Assembly: GCA_001599595.1 (NCBI GenBank)
Contig: BCHH01000023.1
Span: 65,766 to 129,765, forward strand
Direction: 5' to 3'
Origin: Beverwykella pulmonaria
Taxonomy: Eukaryota > Ascomycota > Dothideomycetes > Pleosporales > Melanommataceae
DNA: 64,000 nt
The translations under genes were made by a program, and so were the position numbers. The notes beneath the pieces were generated by a model. That model saw nothing but the letters and a program-made list of their open reading frames with translations, ran no database searches and was not told the origin of the DNA. This document shows positions 10,920 through 21,833 of this stretch, piece by piece (position 1 is the first letter of the stretch; every line of letters starts with the position of its first letter).

Positions 10920-12113
10920 TGGTCCGCTAATAGTTTCCAGGCTGCAGATATAATCCGGGCACGACACGGCTTGTGTTGCTAAGCAAGAAATTTTACGTTC
11001 AAGCTATTGTTGCGTGTCCTTGCCTTCGCGCCTATGATCAGTGTCGTACATTCACTGCAATGAAACATGTTTGTATATTTCGTATACAGGGGGAGATATA
11101 TTGGCAAATTAAACGAATTGGTAGGTAGTAGGTAAGTTGATGCATTGCTCCTTACATCTACTCTGCTAAACCACCATTCCAAGTCATGGATATCAACTGG
11201 TGAGTCTCAAAATTATAGCAGTACATTAAGATAACATTAATTATGACAAAGGTTCTATGTTCGTCGAAGAAGAGAGTCTTACTCTTATGTAAAATAAGAA
11301 CGTACAACAACCTACCTGCTTAACGACTTATTAATATGCAAATCCCTCCTCCACCGATCACAATACCGATCTACAAGGAAACCCGATCGGAGCAGGGAAG
11401 TACCTAAAAAGCATTTTCACATCTCCCTCTCGGTGCATCTTTTCAAGTAGCAACTAAACTTGTGCCTGTAGAGGGAGTATCTGAATTTGTAGCAGCACAT
11501 TTGGAGTCGTAACGCGCCTTTAGAGACAACGGTAGTCTTTATGTTAATGTGTAATAAGATTTAAAAGAGGTGTTTGAACATGGAGAGTAGAGTGCGTGAG
11601 AGAATGATAAGATTGAATTTGTATAATTGTTTGTGAAGTGCGTACAGCACGCGCCGACAAATTGATCTGTGATATCAATGTCACCTCCATGTTCAATTCG
11701 GGATTGGTCCCCCAGCTGCTGGCAGGAAGCGTACAATGCTTATGATTTACAAGTAAGTAGATATATGTAGCAACAGCTCCATAACAGATGGCGGCATGAT
11801 TGCACCCGATATCAGCGCACATACCGTCTCTGTCTCAAGGTCAACAGGAAATAAAGGTGATAGAAAAGCCCGACCGAGGTAGCCTGTGCAGCCGTACTAC
11901 GTATCGATATCATGTGGACAAGATATCGTTCACTTATCCCATCCCATCCATCCCTAAAAACACTGGCCCACCCGTAGGCATTCGAAATGACAAGCGCCGA
12001 GCTCTTCGTGCCCTTAATGGTATCCGTCCCTCGGAGTTGGAAATCACTTTTCGCCTCCCAAAACGCCTATTTATGCTTTACTATAGCAGACCGTAGAAGG
12101 AGAACGCGATGTC
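10920..12113. other. convergent intergenic region
   Basis: About 1.2 kb between the 3' ends of the GMC gene and MAU2. Only short, stop-rich frames; no repeat related to the families seen elsewhere in the window. Confidence 0.5.
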
Positions 12114-14841
12114 TCATTCCTCCATCTTCACATCAGCATCACTCTCAACTTTCATTGCATCTCCAGCACTTTTAAGAGACTCCGGCAATTTCTCCCTCAG
12201 CTGGTCAAATGCCACTCGACAGAGTCTCGCATCCTCCAACAAGCCATTTCGCTGGAACGTATTAATGCAAAGCCCATACGACACCGCACGCCACAATATA
12301 CTCCCCTGCTGTTTCGCCACCGACCTTGCGGCCCGCACACTCTTGATGGCCTGCTCGCCGACCTGGTCCGCGAAGAAACGACTCGTCATATAGTTTAGAC
12401 ACATGGTGACGAACTGCGCACTCTGCAGTTTCTGAGACGCAGTCAGCGCATTGGAGATCAAGGTCTTTTGACGGTTGATGGAGTTCTCAGAGGTAGTGAG
12501 GGCGCGAATGATGCGGAAAGCGCCTTCGATATAGTGGTTTGGATGACTGTTGCAGAGGGGTTCGAGCTGGCTGAATATCACTCCAGTCAGGTAATGTTGG
12601 GGATGCGCTGGGTTTCGGAGGATGAGTAGCCGGTTCATGGCGGCAAGGATGGCGATGTCGGTCTTGAAATCAGACGTTGCGCCCGTTGCACCAGCCTCAG
12701 GTAGACTGAAGACGGGTAGTGAGTACGTTGACAAGGCCTCGTCTAAGGATCCTCGAGTTTGCTGGTAGACTGCCTCCAGGTAAGACACAACACGAGTGTA
12801 TGTCTCAGAATTGTTGAATGGTTGCTGGGCGACTCTTGCTCGAAGGGAGCTCAGGGCTTTCTTGGAGTGGGCCTTGTCCTCTGAGTGACAAGCCATGACA
12901 CCAAGAACAAATCTAAGCTGCCAGTCGAGAGTCGCCATCCAGTTTCTCTGGATTACAGCATTTGGTATTGAGGTGCTGAATGAAGAGTGGCGCTGGAGAG
13001 CATCTGCACATTGTTAGCGGTGTCCAAGAATCACCGTTAGGGAAGCACTTACGCTGAGTCTGCTTGAACCCCTCCTGGAGATATGACAGGCCCTTTTCAT
13101 GAGGCAGAGAAGTTATCCCGCTGAGGTAGTAAGTAAGCATTGTCAGATCCTTCTTCGGGAGCCAAGAAAAGACGAGCTGATCTCGGCCATCTGGAGCCTT
13201 CTCGAACACGCCGCCGGTTGAGAAGGTGAAATTTCCCCCAAAGCTTTTCTCGATGAGGACAGCGAAAATTCCATGGCTGGGCCCAGGTTCCTCGTCGGCT
13301 TTGCTTTGCAGTGCTAACATCTTCTGGTTGTTTGGTTGGCCTTGCTGGATGCTACACGCAACGTCTATACAGTCGATTAAGGCGGATATGCGGCCAAGCT
13401 GTTTTGCCGAAGTCTGAAGTTGGAGACTTCGCGCGGCAGCAATTGCTCGCTGGGCATGCTCTAGATGATCAGGACCTGATGATCTTAGATGGATCATGGC
13501 CTCGAGCGCAGAGCAGGTTACGAATATCGCTCTGTCACCTTGTCGTTCAGCATGGTTGGCGATAGCATGCAACTGCTGCAGCGCCGACGAAAATTCTGGG
13601 CGGCCAGGAACTTGCAGCGCCAAAGACACTTTGAGGAAGCGGAAGGCATATATCCAGACAAAATGTTGGAAAGTTTCTGTCTCGGCAATGGTCTTATCTA
13701 GAGACTTTAAAGCGGCCCGATAGTTCGTCTTAAACTGGTATCGGGCGTGAAGATGCTGCATGCTGTATTTCAAGTCGTTGAGTCGGTTCCGATTACACAA
13801 AGCAATCTAGAACGGAGTTAGCAGGCCCTCCATCTCGTTCGCTACTCTACGTACCCCTTTGGTGAGGACTTCCTCAATCAAGACACTGTTCTCTGTTTCC
13901 TCAATGAGCAAACTTGCGTACCGTAGCCTCAACTTGGCTTCATCTCGCGGTAGCTGATTGTATTTCTTCAAGACAGCTTCCATGCACCCCAGTCCAGTCG
14001 ACATGAGCTTGTAATACTTCTGCAGATCGGCCTCCCTCTGAGACATTGCGGCGAGTGATCCCATGCCATGCGCTGCATTAATGTATTCGTCGGCCGCCGA
14101 TAGCAGCAGCACTGCAAGGTCTGCGGGGAGCGCTTTCGCTGGAGGCCCATGTTGTGGTTTTGTGGGTGTCTGAATTGCTTGCGGTGCAGACTTTTTGATG
14201 ACGACCTGTGGATGTGATCTTGGCTGGGAAGGCGTTTGCGATAGTGCAGGGCTTCGGTGCTGCTGGCTCGCTGGCGTATGTGTTTGCGACGAAGTGCGGT
14301 TCTTGGGCGTGGACTGCGGCTGCAGAGGCGCTCGATATTGATTTGAAGCAGGTGTATTGGAGTTGTACTGTTGCTGCTGCGGTCGAGGGGGGTTCTCTTG
14401 ATGCGACTGCGATCTATGCGCCGACTTCGGGGTTGGTGTCTGGTGTTGCGCCTGCTGCCCTCGAGGTGGTTCAACATATCCTCCCGTGCTTGATCTCTGC
14501 ACTGGCCGCTGCACTGGCACCTGGACTTGTCGTATCCGAGGATTCTGCATCTGAGCCATTGGATTTGGGTGCCGCGCCGGGATAATGCCTTGCGGTTGCG
14601 CTGTCCGTGGCAGGCTATGAGGGTCGTTGTGCATCGGAGGAGGGTATTGCGGGTTGGGTCGCGGAATCACCACTCTGGGATGACCTGGGATGTGCTGCGT
14701 TGGTGGGTACCCTTGAGGCATGACCTGCTGAGGGTATTGAGGGTAGCCGCTTGGTGCATATCCATTTGAAGGCGCAGGGGCAGAGGGGGCATATTGGGGA
14801 TTCGGGTAGCCCTGCGGGGGCCAGTGATAGCGTGGATCCAT
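12114..14841 (-). CDS. mau2: MAU2/SCC4 sister-chromatid cohesion loading factor
   Basis: Three exons (14841-13855, 13806-13053, 13003-12114) with introns of 48 and 49 bp give 876 residues. MAU2/Scc4 partners Scc2/NIPBL to load cohesin on chromatin. Residues 1 to about 230 are a Pro/Gln/Tyr-rich low-complexity tail; the rest is the helical TPR-like cohesin-loader domain, from LLLSAADEYINAAHGMGS through the MATLDWQLRFVLGVMACHSE segment to a C-terminal region ending in acidic residues (DADVKMEE). Splicing restores EEVLTKGIALCNRNRL and KQTQHALQRHSSF. The Met at 14841 (MDPRYHW) is chosen; an upstream in-frame Met at 15012 would add 57 residues of poor quality. It is divergent from the hydrolase at 15281. 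Confidence 0.9.
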
Positions 14842-15280
14842 GGAGTAGGTGGCGATGAAGCAATCCACCAGCGAGTGGTGTAGTGTTACAGCATGGCGGG
14901 GTGTGAACGTGGTGGGAGATGGAGTGTGTCTTACGGCGGTTGCGCCATGAACGTGAACGCGTAAAAGCGCGGTTATCGCGCTTAAGGGTAGCCAATCAGG
15001 AATAGCGTGCATTCAAACCGAGGCAGGATTATCCTCTAGTGCAACGACGCCCAAGTTTCTTCGACCTTCGTGAATTGTAGATCGAAAGCTTCCGCCCAAA
15101 ACCTGGCGTAGAATTTGGGATCTATCAATCGTCCGTCTCTCTCGCACTCCCAGGCAGTCCTGATTCCTTGAAAACCCCCACGTTCTCTCTCTTTTGCCCG
15201 AAGCCTCTGGAAATCTTTCAAAGATCTCAAAACATCAGGACCAAAATTGGTACACAGATTAGAAGGCCAATTCCATTATC
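14842..15280. promoter_or_regulatory. shared divergent promoter region, MAU2 / hydrolase
   Basis: 439 bp separate two divergent start codons. A CCAAT pentamer lies at 14992-14996. Promoter function is inferred from position. Confidence 0.4.
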
Positions 15281-16416
15281 ATGTTCGACATCACATGGCT
15301 CGCCGGGCGCGCAAAGACAAGCTATACACATCATACAACACCCATTACCCTCACGTCCAAATCTCAATCTGCCCCCAGAGACAAACGCTCCTTCTCCGAA
15401 CTCATCTCCTCCGCAACCCCACCATGTCGCTTAAACCCCCTCCTCTTCAACGGCCACCTCCAAACAATGTGGACGGCCCTCCACGACGCCGGACCCCCCA
15501 TTCACTACAAGCGCCGCATCTTCGAGTCCACGCACTCCGTCTATCCGGGCCAATTCACCGTTGACTTTGTCGTTCCCCCCATAAATCCACCACATATTCC
15601 GAATCCCACACTCCCGGAGCGCACCACTTTCTTCACCGACGCCGAATTCGAAGCCCTGGGTAGCCAGGATGATAAGCCGATGTTAGTCTGCCTGCATGGC
15701 CTGACAGGTGGCTCCCACGAGGTGTACTTGAGAGAAACCATCGCGCCCCTCGTATCCTCCGGCTGGGAATCCTGTGTCGTCAATGGCCGTGGGTGCGCCT
15801 TGTCTAACATCACAACACCCCAACTGTTCAATTCCCGCTCCACATGGGACGTCCGGCAGTTGATCATCTACCTCCGTACGATCTTCCCCAATCGTCCTCT
15901 CTTCGCTGTCGGGTTCTCGCTCGGCGCGAATATCCTGACCAACTACGTTGGGGAAGAGGGCGCCGAGTGCAAATTGAAAGCTGCGGTGGCAGTCTCCAAT
16001 CCCTGGAATCTGGAGGTGTGTAATATTATTATGAAGCGGAGTTTGATCGGGCTGGAAGTGTATATGCGGACCATGGGGAAGAATATGATGGGCTTGTATG
16101 AGCGGCATAAGGAGCAGATATTGAAGAATGAAGGGATTGAAGAGGAGACGGTTAAGAAGTGTCGGTATCTTTTCGAGTTTGATCGGTGAGTTGCCGCTTT
16201 CTCTTTTCTTTTTTTCCCTTGCGCTGAAAGTTGCGGAGTTGGGATGGGATAGTAGACCTGTTATATTGACTGGAGGCAGGATCATACAAGCACCGACCTG
16301 GGGATACGCTACAGAGGGCTCGTACTATCGAGACGCGCAGTCCGTTGATGCTGTTCTCGCTATCAGGATTCCCTTCCTAGCCATTAATGCGGAGGACGAC
16401 CCGGTATGCCAAACTA

Positions 16417-16447
<31 letters not shown>

Positions 16448-16752
16448 GACCTTGAAACTCATAGCTCTGACATTGGCAGATATCCTGCATCGACGCCATT
16501 CCCTATGAAGAATTCAAGCAGAATCCATACGCCGTTCTCTGCACGACCAATTGGGGTGGCCATCTGAGCTGGTTCCAGTTCGGGGGCGGGCGATGGTTCG
16601 CAACAGCAGTCTCCAATTTCCTGAAGAAGATGCACGATGAAATTGATTTGAACACTCCGACCGATGCACCTGCAAGCGCAAAGAAGGGACCTACAAAAAA
16701 GTATCCAATTTTCGATCCGTCCAATAGGCGGTTGATCCTCCCACCGGCATGA
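15281..16752 (+). CDS. alpha/beta hydrolase, YheT/EHT1-EEB1 family
   Basis: Exons 15281-16185, 16280-16403 and 16480-16752 give 433 residues. In yeast this family (Eht1, Eeb1, Ymr210w) includes medium-chain acyl-CoA:ethanol acyltransferases/esterases; bacterial YheT is related. Evidence: the RLNPLLFNGHLQTMW segment, the oxyanion motif CLHGLTGGSHEVY, the nucleophile elbow GFSLGAN (Ser at about 209), acid-loop DDP near the second splice site, and the catalytic His in TNWGGHLSWF. Splicing restores FDRIIQAPTWGY and DDPISCIDAIPYEEF. Intron 2 contains a run of 29 C. Length matches fungal members, and all triad residues are present. Confidence 0.88.
16417..16445 (+). repeat. homopolymer of 29 C in an intron
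   Basis: Twenty-nine consecutive C from 16417 to 16445, inside intron 2 of the hydrolase, between the donor (GTATGCC) and the acceptor (GGCAG). The length may be an assembly artefact. Confidence 0.9.
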
Positions 16753-16878
16753 AATATAAATCGATCGACTGGTAGAGAGCTCGGGAGTTCCGTGTAACAA
16801 AGGGTAAAGGGTATCATAGATGTTTTAGGTATCATAAACATAGACCGACGTAGACCATTCCAAGACGCATTTCCCCTC

Positions 16879-17560
16879 TTAACCAAACGACACCCTCTTT
16901 TTCGATTTTGCTTTCGACTTGTCCCCGCCATTGGCGGGGGGATCGTTCTCTACGTTATCGTCGTACGAAGCCTCGAAGGCATTCTTCCTAACCTTCTTCT
17001 TCTTGAAGCTGGCTTTTGTCTCCTCCTACTAAGCATTAGCACTACCACGCACCTCCACCCGCGAGACATTGACTTACGAATTTCGCCTTCTTCTCCTCAG
17101 TCCGCACCTCGGCCTCCTTCTTCTTCGCATCGCGCACCTCCTCCAGCTGCCTCGCCCTCATAATCTTGCTCTCAATATGCCCCTCCTTCTCTGCGTTAAC
17201 CATGCTCATAATCGCCATCATGCTCGCCGGGTCATCCACAAACTTCTTCCCAATCTTCTGGCCCTTCGGCTTTGCGACGCCTGCGGGTACAATCCCATTC
17301 AGTGTCGGTATATCTAGTTCTTTTTCTGTGTACACGCGGCGCTTCTTTTTGCCATCACTGGGTTTCGATTTCGATTTTTGGGCGCCACCGGGCCGGGCTA
17401 ATGCCATGGACTTTTGCTTGCGCTTCGAGATGCCGGTTTCGCTGGATGGCTTGGGCTTGGTGAACGACTTGCTGCTGGATTTTTTGGAGGAGCTACCGCC
17501 ACCGCTGGATTTGCCTTTCCCGCCTTTGCTGGAGCCCTTGGAGGCCTTGGTGGGCGCCAT
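16879..17560 (-). CDS. loc1: LOC1-like 60S ribosome assembly/export and mRNA localisation protein
   Basis: Two exons, 17560-17078 and 17025-16879, with a 52-bp intron (GTAAGT..AGTAG) give 209 residues. Yeast Loc1 is a nucleolar RNA-binding protein needed for 60S assembly and for ASH1 mRNA localisation. Evidence: a Ser/Lys/Gly-rich basic N-terminus, then [20 protein letters not shown], a GVAKPKG segment, [39 protein letters not shown], and after splicing a Lys-rich tail ending KKRVSFG, the usual Loc1 end. Start at MAPTKASK. It is divergent from VPS68 with only 241 bp between the starts. Confidence 0.85.
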
Positions 17561-17801
17561 TGTGAGGGTTCGTGGTGCGGAGTTGTGAAAATGCTGGATA
17601 ATTAAAGTCGGAGCTTTTTTTTTGGAAGAAGCACTGGGTTTGTCGGCGTTTCGAGTTGCCGATAGGCTTGGCGATTGACGAACGCCAGCCCAGCCGCGCA
17701 ACCACAGCTCACCTCAAGCACAAGACAAGCCCATCTCACAACGCCCACAGTCTCGAACCCACGAAACCACAAAGAATATATACGAGTAGAAAGAGATCAA
17801 A
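17561..17801. promoter_or_regulatory. shared divergent promoter region, LOC1 / VPS68
   Basis: 241 bp between divergent starts. It carries T-rich/A-rich stretches near the LOC1 side (about 17617-17630) but no sharp TATA box. Confidence 0.4.
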
Positions 17802-18448
17802 ATGTCCTCCCACCGCCTCTTCCGCTTCCCCAAGCCGGCCTGGATCAACAGCGCCAACACGAGGACCTTTGGCGTCTACACAGCCGGAGCTCTGGTAGGC
17901 ATCCCAGCGCAACCAGCTCCCTCATTCTCTCTATCTTATTCACTAATACCATGTGTAATATCTAGTTTTCCCTCGGCTTCTACATCCTGATCGACATCGC
18001 AACCTGGTCCAAATCCGCAATGAACCCATCCGACCCACCCGTGCACATCACCTTCGTGGACTGGATCCCAGGCATCTGCTCAGCGTTAGGCATGCTGGTC
18101 ATCAACAGTATCGACAAGTCTCGGCTTTCTGCAGACTCTTTTTCGTATTCGGGGAATGGGGTTGCGTGGAAGGCGCGCTTGGTGCTGTTTTTGGGGTTTG
18201 CACTATTAGCGGGCGGGCTCGCAGGAAGTGTCGTCGTGCTGGTGCTCAAGTATGTGGTTACCGAGTATACGTGGCCGACTATGTGGTTGGGAGTGGGGAA
18301 TGTGGTTGCGAATGCGCTGGTTATGCTGAGGTGAGTGATGGACCTCGGACCGGAAATGATGGGAATATTGCTAACATTGCGCAGTTCGGCCGTGCTCTGG
18401 GTCGCGCAGAATATGGAGGATGAGTACACATACAATCTTGCTCTGTAA
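17802..18448 (+). CDS. vps68: VPS68 vacuolar sorting membrane protein (UPF0220/TMEM50 family)
   Basis: Exons 17802-17894, 17966-18330 and 18385-18448 give 173 residues with four hydrophobic segments. Yeast Vps68 forms a complex with Vps55 at endosomes and helps late endosome-to-vacuole transport. Evidence: the WINSANTRTFGVYTAGALFS start, FYILIDIATWSKS, the HITFVDWIPGICSALGMLVI loop, and the end VLWVAQNMEDEYTYNLAL, typical of the family. Both junctions restore conserved residues (GALFSLGFY; MLSSAVLWV). It lies tail to tail with VPS55, 452 bp apart. Length fits the family. Confidence 0.92.
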
Positions 18449-18900
18449 GATTGATGCAGGAATGAAAATCGTGCTTTGATCCGAACGAGAGCGAGAGGTG
18501 TGGTGCAGCGTGGGCCATGGAGGGGCAGTTGAGATGCGATGTAGCATACCCTTGACTTCCCAGTCGGGTTCTACCATTTTTTTATGTACAAATAGCTGGA
18601 TGGCGTATTGGACAGCCACTCTGTATTAAATTCTCCTTTACCATAGTCCCCGGAGGTGCAAGCATCAGTTTCCGATGCCGAGAACGCTTGATTCAATAAT
18701 GCAACATGTTCAACATAGTTATACAGAAATGCTCTTCCTGAGCAATGAGACCAGTTCCAATCCAACATTCCCACCTCCCAGTCAATCCGTTCCCAGCGCG
18801 CAACTCTCGAAAGCCTGATGCCGAGGCTCTTATTCCATCCCCGAGCCGAACATCTCTAGATTCAACATCCCTTTCTCTATCCATCGTTTTGGCCGGCTAG
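18449..18900. other. convergent 3' region between VPS68 and VPS55
   Basis: 452 bp of presumed 3' UTR and terminator sequence for two convergent genes. No gene is seen here; overlapping transcripts are possible but not shown. Confidence 0.4.
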
Positions 18901-19451
18901 TCAGAACTCTTGCTCTTCCTGGAAGAACATGGTAAAGCTGATGATGGTTCCGTAAATCAGCAGGCCACCGACAACTGACATTGCAGCTGCGCCTCCAACA
19001 ATTTGCGCCGAGTGCCATAGCAAGGTTGGGAGTGCTATTTCTATAAATTAGCCTTGCTCCATATTCCCGCTCCTCCATCTTCACCCTGCTTTCTGCCTCC
19101 TTCCAACTCCGCGGCGCATCCTGGAGAGAGGTATACTGACCAACACCCATAACGACAAAGAACCCTGTCAAAAATCTCCCGAGATCAATCACCCCTGATC
19201 CAGAGCTCTCCATAAAGTCATCCGGGTTCGCGGCGCGCCCGCAGATCCAGTTCGGTAGTGGGGCGATCACATAGGTCGCGACCACGAGAAGGGTCAGGTA
19301 GTTCTTGTTTGTGAAGAGCGTCGCGGAGAGGATGACAAGGAGGAAGCCGATGGCAAGGACCTAGCGACACCATGAGATCGGTATGGGTGGGTAAGAAGCG
19401 CAGAGGGAGACGTACAAACGACAGCCCGATGATGGTCTTGATGCCTGCCAT
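18901..19451 (-). CDS. vps55: VPS55 vacuolar sorting membrane protein (OB-RGRP/VPS55 family)
   Basis: Exons 19451-19416 (12 codons), 19360-19141 and 19040-18901 give 131 residues with four membrane segments. Vps55 is the partner of Vps68 in endosome-to-vacuole sorting. Evidence: MAGIKTIIGLSF joined to VLAIGFLLVILSATLFTNKN, then PLPNWICGRA, ESSGSGVIDLGRFLTGFFVVMG, and after the last junction ALPTLLWHSAQIVGGAAAMS and a terminal SFTMFFQEEQEF. The second intron uses a GTCAGT donor. The gene is easy to miss because the first exon is only 36 bp. It is divergent from PRE5 (405 bp). Confidence 0.92.
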
Positions 19452-19856
19452 CCTGTGGGCAGGGAGCTGGATACGTCGGAAATGTATAGGGGCACTAGAG
19501 CGCGATTCTACACGGAATTAGGAAAACGGGTGCGGGCGCAAGCGGATATCGTGGTCTGGTGTTGGATGCTGAGGTATGAGGTGTTGCGTAGCGCTGGGGC
19601 TGGGTCCCTTCTGGAGCTGGGACGCTAGTGGACCAGGCTTGGCGCGAACAAGAGCTTCGTAACGCCGGAGCTGCCTTGCACATCAACATATTGGTACAGC
19701 TCACATAAAACATTTTACGACTGCAAGCCTACCACGAACACCCTCACCTGGATTGTAATTCCAAGGCTGTAAATTGGCAGGCACTTCCTCCGTCCCCTCT
19801 TACACTACATCTGCCGAAATCACCACCGCACCCACCAAGACGTAGCTACACCCACC
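19452..19856. promoter_or_regulatory. shared divergent promoter region, VPS55 / PRE5
   Basis: 405 bp between divergent starts. An ATTGG (reverse CCAAT) lies at 19773-19777. I see no copy of the proteasome-associated control element GGTGGCAAA here, though I cannot exclude a degenerate one. Confidence 0.35.
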
Positions 19857-20679
19857 ATGTTCAGAAACAACTACGACAACGATTCGGTCACCTTCTCGCC
19901 GCAAGGCCGCATCTTCCAGGTCGAGTACGCGTCAGAAGCCGTGAAGCAAGGTTCCGTCGTTGTAGGCATAGTGAGCAAGACACACGCCGTGCTCGCAGCA
20001 ATCAAGGTACTTCACATCCATGCTCGAACCGTACAGCTGAAGCTAAAAAAATCCCCAGCGCAACGCAGAAGAGCTCTCCTCGTACCAAAAGAAAATCATC
20101 CCGATCGACTCGCACTACGGCATCGCACTCGCTGGCCTCGCCTCCGATGCCCGCGTCCTCTCCAACTTTATGAAGCAGCAATCTCTCGCATCCCGCCTGA
20201 CATACGACCGCGCGATCCCCCTCTCCGAAATCACCTCCCGCATCGCCGACCGCGCCCAGACGAATACCCAGCAATACGGAAGGCGGCCGTATGGCGTGGG
20301 CCTGCTGATTGCCGGCGTGGACGCAAAGGGACCCCACCTCTTCGAGTTCCAGCCTAGCGGTGTCACACAGGAGATGATAGCGTGCGGCATTGGTGCTAGG
20401 AGCCAGATGGCGAGAACATACTTGGAGAGGCATCTGGAGGACTTCGCGGGCTGTGGACGCGAGGATCTGATCAAGCATGCGTTGAGGGCGCTGAAGGAGA
20501 GCTTGAGCCAAGATAAGGAGCTCACGGTGGACAACACCAGCGTCGGTGTTTCTGGGATTGGCGAGAACTTTGTGCACTACGAGGGCCAAGAGATTGCTCA
20601 GTGGCTGGATGCAACCTTTGAGAATCGGGAGGGGGACGATGACAGTAGCAGTGACGATGCTATGGAGACAGACTCATGA
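19857..20679 (+). CDS. pre5: 20S proteasome subunit alpha-6 (PSMA1/Pre5)
   Basis: Exons 19857-20006 and 20059-20679 (52-bp intron) give 256 residues. It is an alpha-ring subunit of the 20S core particle, acting in cytosol and nucleus. Evidence: [20 protein letters not shown], the alpha-subunit signature [33 protein letters not shown] across the junction, [16 protein letters not shown] and [14 protein letters not shown], all diagnostic of the alpha-6/PSMA1 paralogue. The C-terminus is acidic and Ser-rich ([15 protein letters not shown]), usual for this subunit. Alpha subunits lack the N-terminal catalytic Thr, as here. Confidence 0.95.
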
Positions 20680-21156
20680 ACGAAGTGCAGGCCAGAGACA
20701 TGAAGAACTAGTTAGATCATGATAACACACCCGGTATTCCAATCCCCGTCTGTGTAGTATAGGGCGAAACGAGCTGAGCAACACTCAAGTTAGCATGTGT
20801 AGCCAAGAAAATGCCCAATACAGCTTCAACTATGATTAAACTCGCTATTACGAATATGCGTGATGTACCGCAAGTGAACTAGCAAGATGGTAAAGGGATC
20901 AACCTAGACCCACTAAGCGCTACTGTATTTCCCAGGAAAGCTGTTGCCTCTTTAGCATGAAATATTCGTTCTAGGAGCTGGAATTGCACCTCAGTTACCA
21001 GAAGGCTGGCTTTCATCAGTCGGATCGAACCGAGTCTCACGTGACCTCACTTTTCGCGCATCCGGCAAACTCTCGGCGTCAACTCAACACCAGCACCTCA
21101 CCTTCCGCCAACCCTCAAACCACCACCAACAAGCCCACACACCTCCCACCATCACA
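20680..21156. other. intergenic between PRE5 and ATP15
   Basis: 477 bp containing the 3' end of PRE5 and the presumed promoter of ATP15. No gene or repeat is recognised. Confidence 0.4.
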
Positions 21157-21500
21157 ATGGCATTCGCCTGGAAAGCCGCCGGTCTCAGGTACCCATTCCC
21201 CACCTTTCTGCCGGCCAGAGTCCCGCTGCTGACAATTGCAGCTACAACCGCTATCTCGCCGTCGCATCGCGCGTCGTGCGCCGCTCCCTTAAGGAGGACA
21301 AACGCATCATTGCCGAGCGGAGGGGCGAGTCTGAACTTAGGTTTGCGAAGTGGTCGGTAAGTCATGACGGATACGATGGATGGGGAAGGAAATGAGGGCT
21401 AATTGAAGGGTGGCAGAACGGAAAGCAGGGCGATATGAAGAACTTGAGTGCGGCGAATCAGGCGAGTGTTGCGGAGACGGTCGCTGCGTCTTCATCGTAG
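21157..21500 (+). CDS. atp15: mitochondrial ATP synthase epsilon subunit
   Basis: Three exons (21157-21188, 21242-21356, 21417-21500) give 76 residues. It is the small epsilon subunit of the F1 central stalk (yeast Atp15), at the mitochondrial inner membrane. Evidence: the N-terminus MAFAWKAAGLSYNRYLAVAS matches the family pattern W-[KR]-x-A-G-[IL]-[ST]-Y, followed by the basic helix RVVRRSLKEDKR and the conserved aromatic FAKWSNGKQ. Introns of 53 and 60 bp, both GT..AG; phases 2 and 0 check. No cleavable presequence is expected for this subunit. The tail after about residue 60 is Ala/Ser-rich. Confidence 0.85.
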
Positions 21501-21833
21501 AGAAACACAATGGTATGAGGGAGAAAGAATCGATGCGGATGGAGGAGAGTTAGCTCGGATGCTGGAGGGTGGAGGTGTGAGAGCAGCGATGGTGAATGTA
21601 TATTCTGTATGAACACCACATGCATGGGACGGCGAAACTTTCAAAAGTCAATATAACATGCGTCCTGACCTCAATTGCACATACATCCATTGCCTCTTTT
21701 GTGACCGTGATAACAATCTACTCGCTGCTTGTGAGGCTCTCTGCGGCAAACCCATCGCGGAAGAGCTTGCAGCTGCACCATGCAACTCGGCTATCACACT
21801 CTTCCCGCATCGGAACCATCTCCACCACCAAAC
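21501..21833. other. intergenic between ATP15 and MAK10
   Basis: 333 bp, with the 3' region of ATP15 and the presumed MAK10 promoter. Nothing else is recognised. Confidence 0.35.

Noticed and set aside
15541..16285. long minus-strand frames (108 and 200 codons)
   Set aside because: Antisense to the conserved alpha/beta hydrolase exons.
17166..17588. 140-codon plus-strand frame
   Set aside because: Antisense shadow of LOC1, created by its Lys/Ser-rich codons.
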